Shown: positions 24,894 to 34,224 of the stretch, in pieces
How positions within the stretch are numbered: position 1 is the stretch's first letter
Layout of the letters: each line of letters begins with the position of its first letter
Origin: Paenibacillus segetis
Lineage (GTDB): Bacteria; Bacillota; Bacilli; Paenibacillales; Paenibacillaceae
DNA length: 64,000 nt
Reading direction: 5' to 3'
Assembly: GCF_014639155.1 (NCBI RefSeq)
Contig: NZ_BMFT01000005.1
Location: 62,001-126,000 of the forward strand
Made by a program: the position numbers and the translations under genes
The notes under the pieces: generated by a model
What the model was told of the DNA's origin: nothing
The model's input: only the letters and a program-made list of their open reading frames with translations
The model's database searches: none

Positions 24894-26018
24894 ATGACTA
24901 TCATCCGTAAAATCGCAAATCTAGATAAACTCGTACTATTTATTGTGTTGTGTCTTATTGCAATAGGTACCATTGCTATTTATGGAGCCACAACGGAGAC
25001 CAATTTAGATGGTCTCCACATAACAAATTTATATCTATTCGGTGCATTTTGCATTCCAATGCTTCTGCTCGCATTGTTTGATTATCAAATTCTGCTAGGT
25101 AAGCTTTCCTACCTTTTCTATGGAATCGGCATCGGAATGCTAGTGCTCGTTAAGTTTACTGGAGAGAATATTAACGGTGCAGTTCGTTGGTTAAGTATTG
25201 GGCATTTCCAACTTCAACCCTCTGAAATAGCTAAAATCTGTACAGTAATGTTGGTTGCTCATGTATTGAGTAAGCGAGAGGGAGCGAAACTCCGTATTAT
25301 TCAAGATTTATTGCCGGTTTGCCTTATTTTTATAATTCCGATCCTCTTAATCATGAAACAGCCAGATTTAGGTACAGCTCTTGTCTTTGTAGGCGTTCTG
25401 CTTAGTATGCTATGGATGGGGAATATTCGTTCATTATACATGGTACTATTCATAAGTATTATGGCTGTTACGATTGGTACTATTCTATGGTTGTACTATG
25501 CCAACTTTGAATTATTGTCCAAAGTTACAGAGCCCCACCAATTATCCAGAATTCAGACCTTTCTTGATCCAACTAGCGACCCCGATAAATCATGGCATGT
25601 TAAGAATGCGATCATTGCGATTGGTTCTGGAGGAATGACCGGAAGTGACGGATTTTTCTTGCGTAAAGGATATATCCCCTATGCCTATTCCGACTCGATT
25701 TATGTGGTCATAGGCGAGAAATATGGTTTTCTGGGTTCTGCGGTGTTGTTACTCCTCTTTTTTCTGCTCGTGTATCGTATGGTCCAGATCGTTATGGACA
25801 GTAGAGACCTTGGCGGATCTTACCTGGTTATCGGGCTGATGGGGATGTTCGTCTTTCAGATTTTCGTTAATATAGGCATGCACATAGGATTGGTACCACT
25901 GACGGGCATTTCATTACCTTTTATAAGTTATGGAGGTAGTTCACTGCTCAGCAATATGATTGCAATTGGTTTGGTGTTGAGTGTGAGCGTCCATAAAGAC
26001 GAGATTCATTATATATAA
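24894..26018 (+). CDS. SEDS family glycosyltransferase, RodA-like (second of tandem pair)
   Basis: This 374-residue paralogue of the preceding gene has NGAVRWLSIGHFQLQPSE, KQPDLGT, the catalytic-region Asp in AYSDSIYVVIGEKYGFLG and GISLPFISYGGSS. The residues before the catalytic Asp differ from the usual ESHTDFIF form, although the Asp itself is kept. It begins ten bases after the first SEDS gene and is surely cotranscribed. The divergence between the two suggests different partners or roles rather than recent duplication. Confidence 0.9.
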   Translation: MTIIRKIANLDKLVLFIVLCLIAIGTIAIYGATTETNLDGLHITNLYLFGAFCIPMLLLALFDYQILLGKLSYLFYGIGIGMLVLVKFTGENINGAVRWLSIGHFQLQPSEIAKICTVMLVAHVLSKREGAKLRIIQDLLPVCLIFIIPILLIMKQPDLGTALVFVGVLLSMLWMGNIRSLYMVLFISIMAVTIGTILWLYYANFELLSKVTEPHQLSRIQTFLDPTSDPDKSWHVKNAIIAIGSGGMTGSDGFFLRKGYIPYAYSDSIYVVIGEKYGFLGSAVLLLLFFLLVYRMVQIVMDSRDLGGSYLVIGLMGMFVFQIFVNIGMHIGLVPLTGISLPFISYGGSSLLSNMIAIGLVLSVSVHKDEIHYI

Positions 26019-26055
26019 ATTTAAATCAGATAAATGTAATGAAGTGGAGGTAATT

Positions 26056-27084
26056 ATGTCAGTCAAACCCAAGAGAATAGCAATTCGTAAAGTTGTACTG
26101 ATCATGTCCCTTGTCATAGGCTCTCTGATCATCGGAGTAGGAATCTATGGCGGGTACATATATTATAAGGCGGATGCTGCGATTCAGCGGATAGCAGCTC
26201 CATCAGACCTTCAACAGAAAGATAAATTAGTTGATAATTCGTCTGAAGATGAAGAAAAGGAACCGATCCAACCGATGATCATGCTTCTAGCAGGAATCGA
26301 TAGTCGGGACGGTGGTGCGGGCTTACTTAATACAGATGTTCTTATGCTTATAAGTTTTAATCCGCAAACGCATTCTGCTAGTATGTTATCTCTGCCGCGT
26401 GATTTGCTGCTCAAACCTAAATCATTACCTTCCCGTAAGGCAAACTTTTATTATGCCTATTACTCGATAAAGGACAAGTCAACAGCCATTTCTAACACAA
26501 AGCAGTTTTTTGGCGATTTGCTGGGGCTTCCGATTGATTATATGGTACTGGTGAACTTTGACGCCTTACGCCAAACGGTAGACACGCTTGGTGGTCTTGA
26601 AATCGATGTTGATATGGATATGAAATATAACGATTCTGTAGACGGAACTCATATCGATTTGAAAAAGGGATTGCAGATGCTCGATGGTAAACAAGTGCTT
26701 GATTTCGTACGGTATCGCAAATCAAATCAAGGAACCGGGGAATCCTCAGATTTTGCGCGTAACGATCGCCAGCAGCAAGTAATCAAGCAAATTACAGAAA
26801 AGTTGGGAGCATTCCAAAAGATATCCCAATGGGGGAAAGTAATTGATATCATTGGTGAGAATGTGAAGTCAGATATTCCTGAATCCGAGCTTCATCAATG
26901 GATTTATAATTTTCCCAAAATCAAACCGGATCAAATTCATTCCCTACAAATAGAGTCCCAATGGAAGAGTCCCTACGTGTACGTAAAGAAACAGGACCTG
27001 CAAATGGCTTTAGCTGCTCTACGAGATGAAGCAGGTGTCACTTCAGATCTGCCGATCAATTTGGAAGGTGTTGGCGGGATGTAG
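26056..27084 (+). CDS. LytR-CpsA-Psr (LCP) family cell-wall polymer ligase
   Basis: After a short basic cytoplasmic tail and one helix (about 17-38), an extracellular LCP domain spans about 75-270. Hallmarks are LLAGIDSR, NTDVLMLISFNP, SLPRDLLL, LGGLEIDVD, VLDFVRYRK and FARNDRQQQVI, which include the Asp and Arg residues that hold the polyprenyl pyrophosphate and metal. LCP enzymes attach teichoic acids or other glycopolymers to peptidoglycan. GTGGAGG before ATG 26056 decides the start. It is the last gene of the envelope cluster. Confidence 0.9.
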   Translation: MSVKPKRIAIRKVVLIMSLVIGSLIIGVGIYGGYIYYKADAAIQRIAAPSDLQQKDKLVDNSSEDEEKEPIQPMIMLLAGIDSRDGGAGLLNTDVLMLISFNPQTHSASMLSLPRDLLLKPKSLPSRKANFYYAYYSIKDKSTAISNTKQFFGDLLGLPIDYMVLVNFDALRQTVDTLGGLEIDVDMDMKYNDSVDGTHIDLKKGLQMLDGKQVLDFVRYRKSNQGTGESSDFARNDRQQQVIKQITEKLGAFQKISQWGKVIDIIGENVKSDIPESELHQWIYNFPKIKPDQIHSLQIESQWKSPYVYVKKQDLQMALAALRDEAGVTSDLPINLEGVGGM

Positions 27085-27104
27085 AAGTGAAATGACATAA
27101 ATAT

Positions 27105-27141
27105 AGCCTCCTAAAATTAAAAGATACTAATGTTAGGAGGC
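27105..27141. terminator. Hairpin between convergent LCP and S66 genes
   Basis: GCCTCCTAA pairs with TTAGGAGGC; the following tract is only moderately T-rich. Confidence 0.55.
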
Positions 27142-27162
27142 AACACGCTCTATTCTTTTCTT

Positions 27163-28203
27163 TTAACCTTGAAATGGGCTTTCCAATAGAATGATTTCTT
27201 CTGTTATAGGATTCAACTCTACCTGACAGCCCAACGGTAATATGAATTTGGGATCTGTATGTCCGAAATCACAATCCACGACGATAGGTATATGGTCAAT
27301 GCCGAACTCATCTTTAATGATTTTCACGATCATCTCATGAAGCTCTTGCTTCTCCTCATCGCTATAGTCTTTGGGCCTTCCAAAAATGATTCCGTTAATT
27401 TTCGCGAATATTCCCTGCATACCATAATTCCGTAACATATATCCAACCTGCATCGGAGAAGGTTTTTCTTCCGAAGTTTCGAAGAATAGGATTTTATCTC
27501 TCCAGAAAGAATCACTTGGCCAATATACCGTTGATTTCATAAACTCTAATACTTCGATACAACCACCCCATAGAACTCCATGCTGGATGGAGTCTCCTTG
27601 CAAGAACGTCCATCCACTCTCATTACTATGAAACGGCAAACACTTACCTAACGTGTCCAAGTTACTCCAATCCTTATAACCATGGGTCCACATCTCAAAT
27701 GGAGAGTAGCTATAAGGGAAACTATCGTTAAATAAAATGTCTTGTAAATGCTCGGTATATTCATTTGGAAGGTGCTTCATTTGAGCTAGGCCAGCCATTA
27801 CAGAAGGTCCATAAAAAGTGACCATGCCTAATTGGTTTAAATAGGATAGAAACGTAGTTGCATCTGAAAAACCCATGATCAATTTGGGATTTGCTAGGAT
27901 GGTTGTCGTATGCAAAAAGGGCAGTATTCTTACCGACTCATATCCACCAATTGAAGTAATGATTCCGTCAATGCTCTCATCCGCGAAACATCTATTTATA
28001 TCATCTGCACGGATTTGCGGATTTTTATATAGCTCATCGGGAGACATTCTTGCCGTTGGCATCTCGATAACTTCTAGTCCCAAGATATCACGTAGATTCT
28101 TGATTCCAAGCTCATAAATGTCGGGGAACCAATAAGGTAGACCATTTGAAGGTGAAATTATGGCAATTTTTGAACCAGGTTTAAGTCGTTTGGGTTTTAT
28201 CAT
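27163..28203 (-). CDS. S66 peptidase, LD-carboxypeptidase/MccF-like
   Basis: This 346-residue member of the S66 serine peptidase family has the nucleophile Ser in IMGFSDAT (about 112), Glu in GGCIEVLEF (about 210) and His in DFGHTDPKF (about 314), the Ser-Glu-His triad. Relatives either trim the D-Ala from tetrapeptide in wall recycling or, like MccF, cleave microcin C-type antibiotics; several substrate-loop features resemble MccF, but specificity cannot be set from sequence. It is convergent with the LCP gene and divergent from the ABC operon. Confidence 0.85.
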   Translation of the reverse strand: MIKPKRLKPGSKIAIISPSNGLPYWFPDIYELGIKNLRDILGLEVIEMPTARMSPDELYKNPQIRADDINRCFADESIDGIITSIGGYESVRILPFLHTTTILANPKLIMGFSDATTFLSYLNQLGMVTFYGPSVMAGLAQMKHLPNEYTEHLQDILFNDSFPYSYSPFEMWTHGYKDWSNLDTLGKCLPFHSNESGWTFLQGDSIQHGVLWGGCIEVLEFMKSTVYWPSDSFWRDKILFFETSEEKPSPMQVGYMLRNYGMQGIFAKINGIIFGRPKDYSDEEKQELHEMIVKIIKDEFGIDHIPIVVDCDFGHTDPKFILPLGCQVELNPITEEIILLESPFQG

Positions 28204-28296
28204 TTTTCTGCCTCCCAGTCACGTTTATTAGAATATTACCATATTGTCGTAGAAACATTTCCACACCCTACCATCTTTTTTTGTGCAGCATATTTA

Positions 28297-28324
28297 TTGT
28301 GATAAACTAGGTAGTAAGTATAAA
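28297..28324 (+). promoter_or_regulatory. Promoter of the four-gene ABC export operon
   Basis: TTGTGA (28297-28302) and TATAAA (28319-28324) are separated by 16 bp. Confidence 0.6.
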
Positions 28325-28337
28325 TACGGCTTAGATA

Positions 28338-28357
28338 CTAGTTAGTTCGTTAACTAG
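28338..28357. promoter_or_regulatory. Palindromic operator downstream of the ABC operon promoter
   Basis: CTAGTTA-N6-TAACTAG is a perfect 7-bp inverted repeat just downstream of the expected transcription start, a position suited to repression. The size and spacing suit a TetR- or MarR-type dimer. No regulator gene is adjacent. Confidence 0.6.
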
Positions 28358-28392
28358 CTTGGTTAGGCATTAGGGGACGGGAGAGAGAAACA

Positions 28393-29094
28393 ATGACATT
28401 TGTAACCATTAAAGATGAGTATAAGCGTTATAAAATGGGTGATACGACAATTGTCGCTAATGATGGAATTAACTTTGAGATTGAACGAGGTGAATTTGCG
28501 ATTATCGTTGGTCCCAGTGGAGCAGGGAAATCAACAGTACTGAATATTTTGGGTGGTATGGATACGGCGGACGAAGGTCAGGTACTGGTTGATGGGACTG
28601 ATATTGCCCGTTTTAGCAATAAAGAATTGATTGGGTACCGTCGTAATGATGTCGGTTTTGTATTCCAATTTTATAATTTGGTACCGAACTTAACGACGAA
28701 AGAAAATGTAGAACTTGCCTCCCAGATTTCTCCCCATGCCTTGGACGCAGAGCAGGTGCTTCGGGATGTAGGATTAGGAGATCGACTTGATAATTTCCCA
28801 GCCCAGCTATCTGGTGGGGAACAACAACGGGTTGCGATTGCCAGGGCACTCGCCAAACAACCTAAGCTTCTGCTTTGCGATGAGCCGACTGGCGCTCTAG
28901 ATTACAATACGGGCAAACAAGTGCTGAAGTTGCTGCAAGATACTTGTCGTAATACCGGGACTACAGTTATTGTCATTACACATAATTCTGCACTGACACC
29001 GATGGCAGATCGGGTGATTGAAATTAATAACGCCAAGGTTCGTAAAATGGTAGTTAATCCGAACCCGATATCCGTCGACGATATCGAGTGGTAA
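28393..29094 (+). CDS. ABC transporter ATPase, MacB/LolD type
   Basis: This 233-residue ATPase has Walker [10 protein letters not shown], the Q-loop [13 protein letters not shown] typical of the MacB/LolD/BceA group, signature [14 protein letters not shown], and Walker [13 protein letters not shown]. It should power the large FtsX-type permease encoded next, 13 bases downstream. Group members move peptides or lipids by mechanotransmission at the membrane surface rather than classic channel transport. Confidence 0.9.
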   Translation: MTFVTIKDEYKRYKMGDTTIVANDGINFEIERGEFAIIVGPSGAGKSTVLNILGGMDTADEGQVLVDGTDIARFSNKELIGYRRNDVGFVFQFYNLVPNLTTKENVELASQISPHALDAEQVLRDVGLGDRLDNFPAQLSGGEQQRVAIARALAKQPKLLLCDEPTGALDYNTGKQVLKLLQDTCRNTGTTVIVITHNSALTPMADRVIEINNAKVRKMVVNPNPISVDDIEW

Positions 29095-29107
29095 GGAGCT
29101 AAGTCAA

Positions 29108-32100
29108 TTGAAGAAAAAAGCACTGTGGACTGATATATCTCGTGAAATTTGGCGTACGAAGGCAAGGTTCCTATCTATATTTGCTATTATAGCTCTTGGC
29201 GTGGGCTTTTTTTCGGGTATCAAAGCAACGGGCCCCGATATGCTCGATACCGCTGATTATTATTATAAGCAGCATAAATTGATGGATTTAAAGGTTGTAT
29301 CTAATTATGGATTAACGGAAAGCAATATCGCACTCATTAAGCAGACCCCTGGGGTAAACGTTGTTCAACCTGGGTATAGTGCAGATGTATTCTTGGGCGA
29401 TACGAGTCTAATTGCTAAAGTGTTCTCTTACAAGAGTGATGATACATTGAATGGATATCGAATTATTTCGGGTAGGCTTCCGGAGCATTCGGGCGAAATT
29501 GCGATTGATGGGAATCAGCGTATGGCTCGCGCCTTCGGTTTGGGAGATACGATTACCTTTACGAACCCGGACCCAGAGGTTGATTTAAGCGATACTTTTA
29601 ATGTCAGCAGTTATAAGGTCGTAGGCATTGTGAATAGTCCGCAATATGTAGAATCGATAGGTCGAGGGACCAGTCGTATTGGTAAAGGGACTACGGATGT
29701 CTTCGCTATAATACCTGAGGGCGATTTCAATTTATCTATATTTACGGAGGCTTACATAGGATTAGAGGGCGTAACGGATAAAACGGCCTACACTTCTGAA
29801 TATGATGACTTAGTAGAGAAGCAAAAAATAGCACTGGAACAGGCTTTTAGCGCTGAGCCTGAAGAGCGTTTGGCAGAGGTGCGCGCTGAGGGACAGAAGA
29901 AGCTGGATGAAGCTCGGGACAAAATCGACGATGCTAAAAAGCAACTCACTGAAGCAGAACAGAAGCTAGGGGATGCTAAGGTCAAACTTGATGAAGGCTG
30001 GAAAAGTTACAATGAGGGAGTAGCTAAGCTCAACTCCGAAATCGCTAAGGGTCAAGCTAAATTAGATCAGGCCGCTAAAGATATCGCGGCTGGCACGGCA
30101 GAACTGGACAAGAACCGTAAATCGCTGAACGAAGGTCAAAATCAGTTGAAGGCAGGACAAGCTGCCTTGGATGCGAAGAAGGAGAGTATTCAGCCTCAAA
30201 TCGAACAAGGTAGAAAGTTAGTACAGTCTCTGAATCAAGTGATAAGCCTGTCACCAGATAGTATTCCGACAGAGCAGAAGCAGCAGTTAATTGCTGGAGC
30301 AGAAGCTGCAGATCCTCAGTTAGGAGGGGCAGTTGCAGGCTTCATGAATGGTAGCGTTGACGTGAATACGCTGAAGAATGCCCTCTCCACATTTGATCAA
30401 GGCTTAACTCAAGGGGAGAAACAGCTTCAGGATGCTCAGGCTGAGATTAACGCGAAGCAGAAAGTAATTAATGAGGGTAAGAACAAGTTAGCTGCAGCTG
30501 AACGCAAGCTTGCTCAAGGTGAGGTAGAATACACAGCAGGGCTGACTAAGCTGGATCAGAGCAAACAAGAAGGTATAGAAAGTTTAGCCAAAGCAAAGAA
30601 GGAGCTTGATCAAGGACAGGCCGATTATGATCAAGGGATGTCAGATTATAAAGCTGAGAAGCAAAAGGCAGACATTGACATAGCGAAAGCGGAGGACGAT
30701 ATAGCCAAAGGGCAGAAGGAATTAAATGAATTAGAAGTGCCTAAATATTATGTGCTGGATCGCAGCAGTAACACTGGTTATAACGAATACAGTGATAATG
30801 CAGAGCGGTTAGCTTCAATTGCAACGGCATTTCCTGTCTTCTTCTTCCTCATCGCGGCTTTGGTTAGTTTGACAACGATGACGCGAATGGTAGAAGAACA
30901 CCGGTTACAGATTGGTACCTTTAAAGCGCTTGGGTACGGTAATTTGGATATAATGAAGAAATTCCTAGTTTATGGTACGCTAGCAAGCCTTGTTGCATCT
31001 ATCGCGGGGCTGATCGTCGGATTTACCGTTTTTCCAAATATTATTTTCAACGCGTATGGAACTATATACAATTTACCTAAAGTACGGATTAGTTACTATG
31101 CAAGCTATAGCATCTTGTCTATTGTAGTTGCTCTAATCTGTACAACGATGACAGCGATTATTGCTACAAGAGTCGAACTGCGCAGCAATGCCTCCGTGTT
31201 GATGCGGCCGAGAGCTCCAAAGAGTGGACAACGGATAATGTTAGAGCGAATCCCTTTCATTTGGAAACGTCTAGGCTTCATTGGCAAGGTCACTGCACGT
31301 AATTTATTCAGATATAAACAACGGATGTTTATGACCGTAATTGGGGTTGCGGGATGTACGGCCTTGATTCTAACAGGTTTTGGATTGAAGGATTCAATTG
31401 GAGATATCGCCCCACTTCAGTATGGTCAAATTATGAAATACAATGCTTTGGTCGCTTTTAATGACGACAAAGATGAGAGTGGAAGGTTAAAGCAAGACTA
31501 TGACAATTTGATTGCGGAAATCCCTGAAATTACGGGAACGTTAAACGTAGCGATGGATAGCATGACAACGATCGCAAAGGGAGTCAATAATCAGGATGTA
31601 ACTCTATTCATACCTGAGGCAGCCAGTCAATTGAATGAATTTGTATCACTACAGGATCGTAAATCGGGTGAACGTGAGCAATTGTCCCAACAAGGTGCGA
31701 TCGTTACAGAGAAGCTGGCGAAGCTGTATGGACTGGAGCCGGGAAGTATTCTGACCGTACGAAATACGGATAATGAACTCTTCAAACTCAAGGTGACGGG
31801 CATAACTGAAAATTACTCCATGCACTATATTTATATGTTGCCAGAATATTATGAAGAAATCTTCGGAAAGGTACCTAACTACAACGCGCAACTGATTAAC
31901 TATAGCGATACAAGCCAGACTTGGGAAAATGCTTTTGGTGAGAAATTGACCAATAATGAGCGTGTAGGAATCGTAAGTTTCTCTAGTGGAGTGGGAGATG
32001 CCTTTAAAGACACGATGAAAAGTATGGATGTGGTCATGCTGGTGCTCATCATATCAGCTGCGGCATTAGCATTTGTCGTGCTCTATAACTTAACTAATAT

Positions 32101-32425
32101 CAATGTGTCTGAACGGATTCGCGAATTGTCTACGATTAAGGTACTAGGCTTCTACGACAAAGAAGTAACGATGTATATCTATCGTGAGAACATTATTCTG
32201 AGCTTCCTTGGGATTATTGGGGGCAGCTTCTTAGGAATACTATTACACCGATTCGTGCTTCATACAGCAGAACTTGATATTATGATGTTCAGCCCGAACA
32301 TTAATTGGTTAAGTTTTGGATATGCGGCTGTACTAACTTTGCTGTTCTCAGGCATTGTGATGGTAACCATGCATTACAAACTGAAGCATATCGATATGAT
32401 TGAAGCATTAAAATCTGTTGAATAG
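29108..32425 (+). CDS. FtsX-family ABC permease with long coiled-coil insert
   Basis: This is a 1105-residue permease. After one N-terminal helix (about 17-37) and a MacB-type periplasmic domain, residues about 240-560 form a charged, Ala/Lys/Glu/Gln-rich heptad region (EARDKIDDAKKQLTEAEQKL and similar), a predicted extended coiled coil outside the cell. Two FtsX domains follow (about 580-690 and 965-1095), separated by a second MacB-like domain. TTG 29108 follows AAGGAG. Permeases of this shape occur with antimicrobial or lipid export systems in Firmicutes; the substrate is unknown. Confidence 0.85.
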   Translation: MKKKALWTDISREIWRTKARFLSIFAIIALGVGFFSGIKATGPDMLDTADYYYKQHKLMDLKVVSNYGLTESNIALIKQTPGVNVVQPGYSADVFLGDTSLIAKVFSYKSDDTLNGYRIISGRLPEHSGEIAIDGNQRMARAFGLGDTITFTNPDPEVDLSDTFNVSSYKVVGIVNSPQYVESIGRGTSRIGKGTTDVFAIIPEGDFNLSIFTEAYIGLEGVTDKTAYTSEYDDLVEKQKIALEQAFSAEPEERLAEVRAEGQKKLDEARDKIDDAKKQLTEAEQKLGDAKVKLDEGWKSYNEGVAKLNSEIAKGQAKLDQAAKDIAAGTAELDKNRKSLNEGQNQLKAGQAALDAKKESIQPQIEQGRKLVQSLNQVISLSPDSIPTEQKQQLIAGAEAADPQLGGAVAGFMNGSVDVNTLKNALSTFDQGLTQGEKQLQDAQAEINAKQKVINEGKNKLAAAERKLAQGEVEYTAGLTKLDQSKQEGIESLAKAKKELDQGQADYDQGMSDYKAEKQKADIDIAKAEDDIAKGQKELNELEVPKYYVLDRSSNTGYNEYSDNAERLASIATAFPVFFFLIAALVSLTTMTRMVEEHRLQIGTFKALGYGNLDIMKKFLVYGTLASLVASIAGLIVGFTVFPNIIFNAYGTIYNLPKVRISYYASYSILSIVVALICTTMTAIIATRVELRSNASVLMRPRAPKSGQRIMLERIPFIWKRLGFIGKVTARNLFRYKQRMFMTVIGVAGCTALILTGFGLKDSIGDIAPLQYGQIMKYNALVAFNDDKDESGRLKQDYDNLIAEIPEITGTLNVAMDSMTTIAKGVNNQDVTLFIPEAASQLNEFVSLQDRKSGEREQLSQQGAIVTEKLAKLYGLEPGSILTVRNTDNELFKLKVTGITENYSMHYIYMLPEYYEEIFGKVPNYNAQLINYSDTSQTWENAFGEKLTNNERVGIVSFSSGVGDAFKDTMKSMDVVMLVLIISAAALAFVVLYNLTNINVSERIRELSTIKVLGFYDKEVTMYIYRENIILSFLGIIGGSFLGILLHRFVLHTAELDIMMFSPNINWLSFGYAAVLTLLFSGIVMVTMHYKLKHIDMIEALKSVE

Positions 32426-32448
32426 CTATTTGACCCGGAGGATTACTT

Positions 32449-34224
32449 ATGGCAATGATTTTAACTTTTCTGAAAAAATATCGGATTGCGGCGATTTCTG
32501 CGTTATGTATGATGTTGATCGAGCTGTCGGTAGAGTTGCTTCAACCGCTGCTTATTTCTAAAATCATCGACCATGGGATCCGTGAGGAGAACTTGTCTGT
32601 GGTTTGGCTGTGGGGTGGAGTATTAGTGGGGAGCGCAATCCTTGCCTTTGGGGCGGGGATTGCTAGCTCCTTCTTTGCGTCTCATGCAAGTCAGGGCTTT
32701 GGTTATGATCTAAGAGATAAGCTATATGATAAGGTACAATCTTTCACTTATAGCGTATTTAATAGGTTTGAGACTTCGTCACTCATTACCCGTCTGACCG
32801 GGGATATTACGCAGCTTCAGGATATGGTGTTCATGAGTTTGCGTTTTGCCACGCGGGTACCGCTCGTCGTATTTGGAAGTATGATTATGGCCTTATACGT
32901 TAATGTGAAGCTTGGATTGTTGTTAACTGTAACGGTTCCATTATTATTTATATTTGTCATCTTGATGATGAAGTTAGCTTCCCGATTATTCAAGAAGGTT
33001 CAGCAAAGGGTAGATACGGTCAATGGGGTCATTCAGGAGAATTTGACGGGGATGAGATTGATCCGTGTCTTCGTACGAATGAGTCATGAGATCAAACGAT
33101 TCGAGAAACATAGTAAGGAATTAATGAAGGCGACGGTATCTGCTATACGTTTAACAGAGACGATGATGCCTTTTGTTCTACTTATGATGAACGCCGGAGT
33201 AATTGCGATATTATGGTTCGGTCGGAAGGATATCGGGACAGGGCAAGCGACGATGGGTGAGGTTGTTGCTATACTTAACTATACACTACGCACACTTGGA
33301 GCTTTATCGTCACTCTCCTGGATTATGACCTCCTACTCTCGTGCATCTGCTTCAAAGGATCGGGTTCAAGAAGTATTTATGATGCAAGATACAGATACAG
33401 ATACGATTCAGGTCGATAAGCATTCTGATCATGGGCTAGATATGGGAAATCGTCATGCAGCAATTGCTGGAAAGGTAGAATTCGAAGGGGTTGGATTCCG
33501 GTATCCTGAAAGCGATATTAGTGTATTAGATGATATTTCCTTTACAGCACTCCCAGGTCAACGAATTGCGATTATGGGCGCAACTGGGTCAGGGAAATCG
33601 TCACTCATAAGGCTTATCCCACGTTTATATGATCCGACAAGTGGTATCATCCGTATCGATGGAACGGACATTTGTGAGATTCCGAGTTCACAACTTCGGA
33701 ACGCGATTGGCTATGTTCCTCAGGAAGTGATGCTGTTTACAGGCTCGATAAGGGAGAACATTGCCTGGGGACGAGAGGATGCTAGTCTGGAAGAGATCCA
33801 AGAGGCTGCAAAACGGGCACAAATTCACGATACGATCGAGTCATTGACACATGGCTATGACACGATGTTAGGACAACGTGGCGTTAACCTATCTGGTGGG
33901 CAGAAGCAACGCTTGTCCATTGCCAGAGCCCTTATCCGTCAGCCTTCTATTCTAATCTTGGATGATTGCACAAGTGCTCTAGATGTACGAACGGAAGCTG
34001 CGCTACTGGAAGCACTGACCGAATTATCTTGTACGACATTCCTGATTACCCAAAAAATCAGTTCAACCACGGCAGCTGATCATATCTTGCTGCTTGATGA
34101 AGGCTGTTTGCTTACCAGCGGTAAGCATGAAGAGTTATTGGTTAGGTCGACATTATACCGGAAAATCTATGAATCTCAGTATGGGAAGGAGGCGGAAGCA
34201 AGCAATGTTCAAGACCTTCTCTGA
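32449..34224 (+). CDS. ABC exporter half-transporter, degenerate-site subunit
   Basis: This 591-residue protein has six N-terminal helices (to about residue 320) and a nucleotide-binding domain with Walker A GATGSGKSS (about 377), signature LSGGQKQR (about 481) and Walker B LILDDCTSALD. The catalytic Glu after Walker B is Asp, and the switch His is Gln in FLITQKISST. This is the pattern of the degenerate half of heterodimeric multidrug exporters such as BmrC or TM287. It overlaps the next gene by 20 bases. Confidence 0.9.
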   Translation: MAMILTFLKKYRIAAISALCMMLIELSVELLQPLLISKIIDHGIREENLSVVWLWGGVLVGSAILAFGAGIASSFFASHASQGFGYDLRDKLYDKVQSFTYSVFNRFETSSLITRLTGDITQLQDMVFMSLRFATRVPLVVFGSMIMALYVNVKLGLLLTVTVPLLFIFVILMMKLASRLFKKVQQRVDTVNGVIQENLTGMRLIRVFVRMSHEIKRFEKHSKELMKATVSAIRLTETMMPFVLLMMNAGVIAILWFGRKDIGTGQATMGEVVAILNYTLRTLGALSSLSWIMTSYSRASASKDRVQEVFMMQDTDTDTIQVDKHSDHGLDMGNRHAAIAGKVEFEGVGFRYPESDISVLDDISFTALPGQRIAIMGATGSGKSSLIRLIPRLYDPTSGIIRIDGTDICEIPSSQLRNAIGYVPQEVMLFTGSIRENIAWGREDASLEEIQEAAKRAQIHDTIESLTHGYDTMLGQRGVNLSGGQKQRLSIARALIRQPSILILDDCTSALDVRTEAALLEALTELSCTTFLITQKISSTTAADHILLLDEGCLLTSGKHEELLVRSTLYRKIYESQYGKEAEASNVQDLL

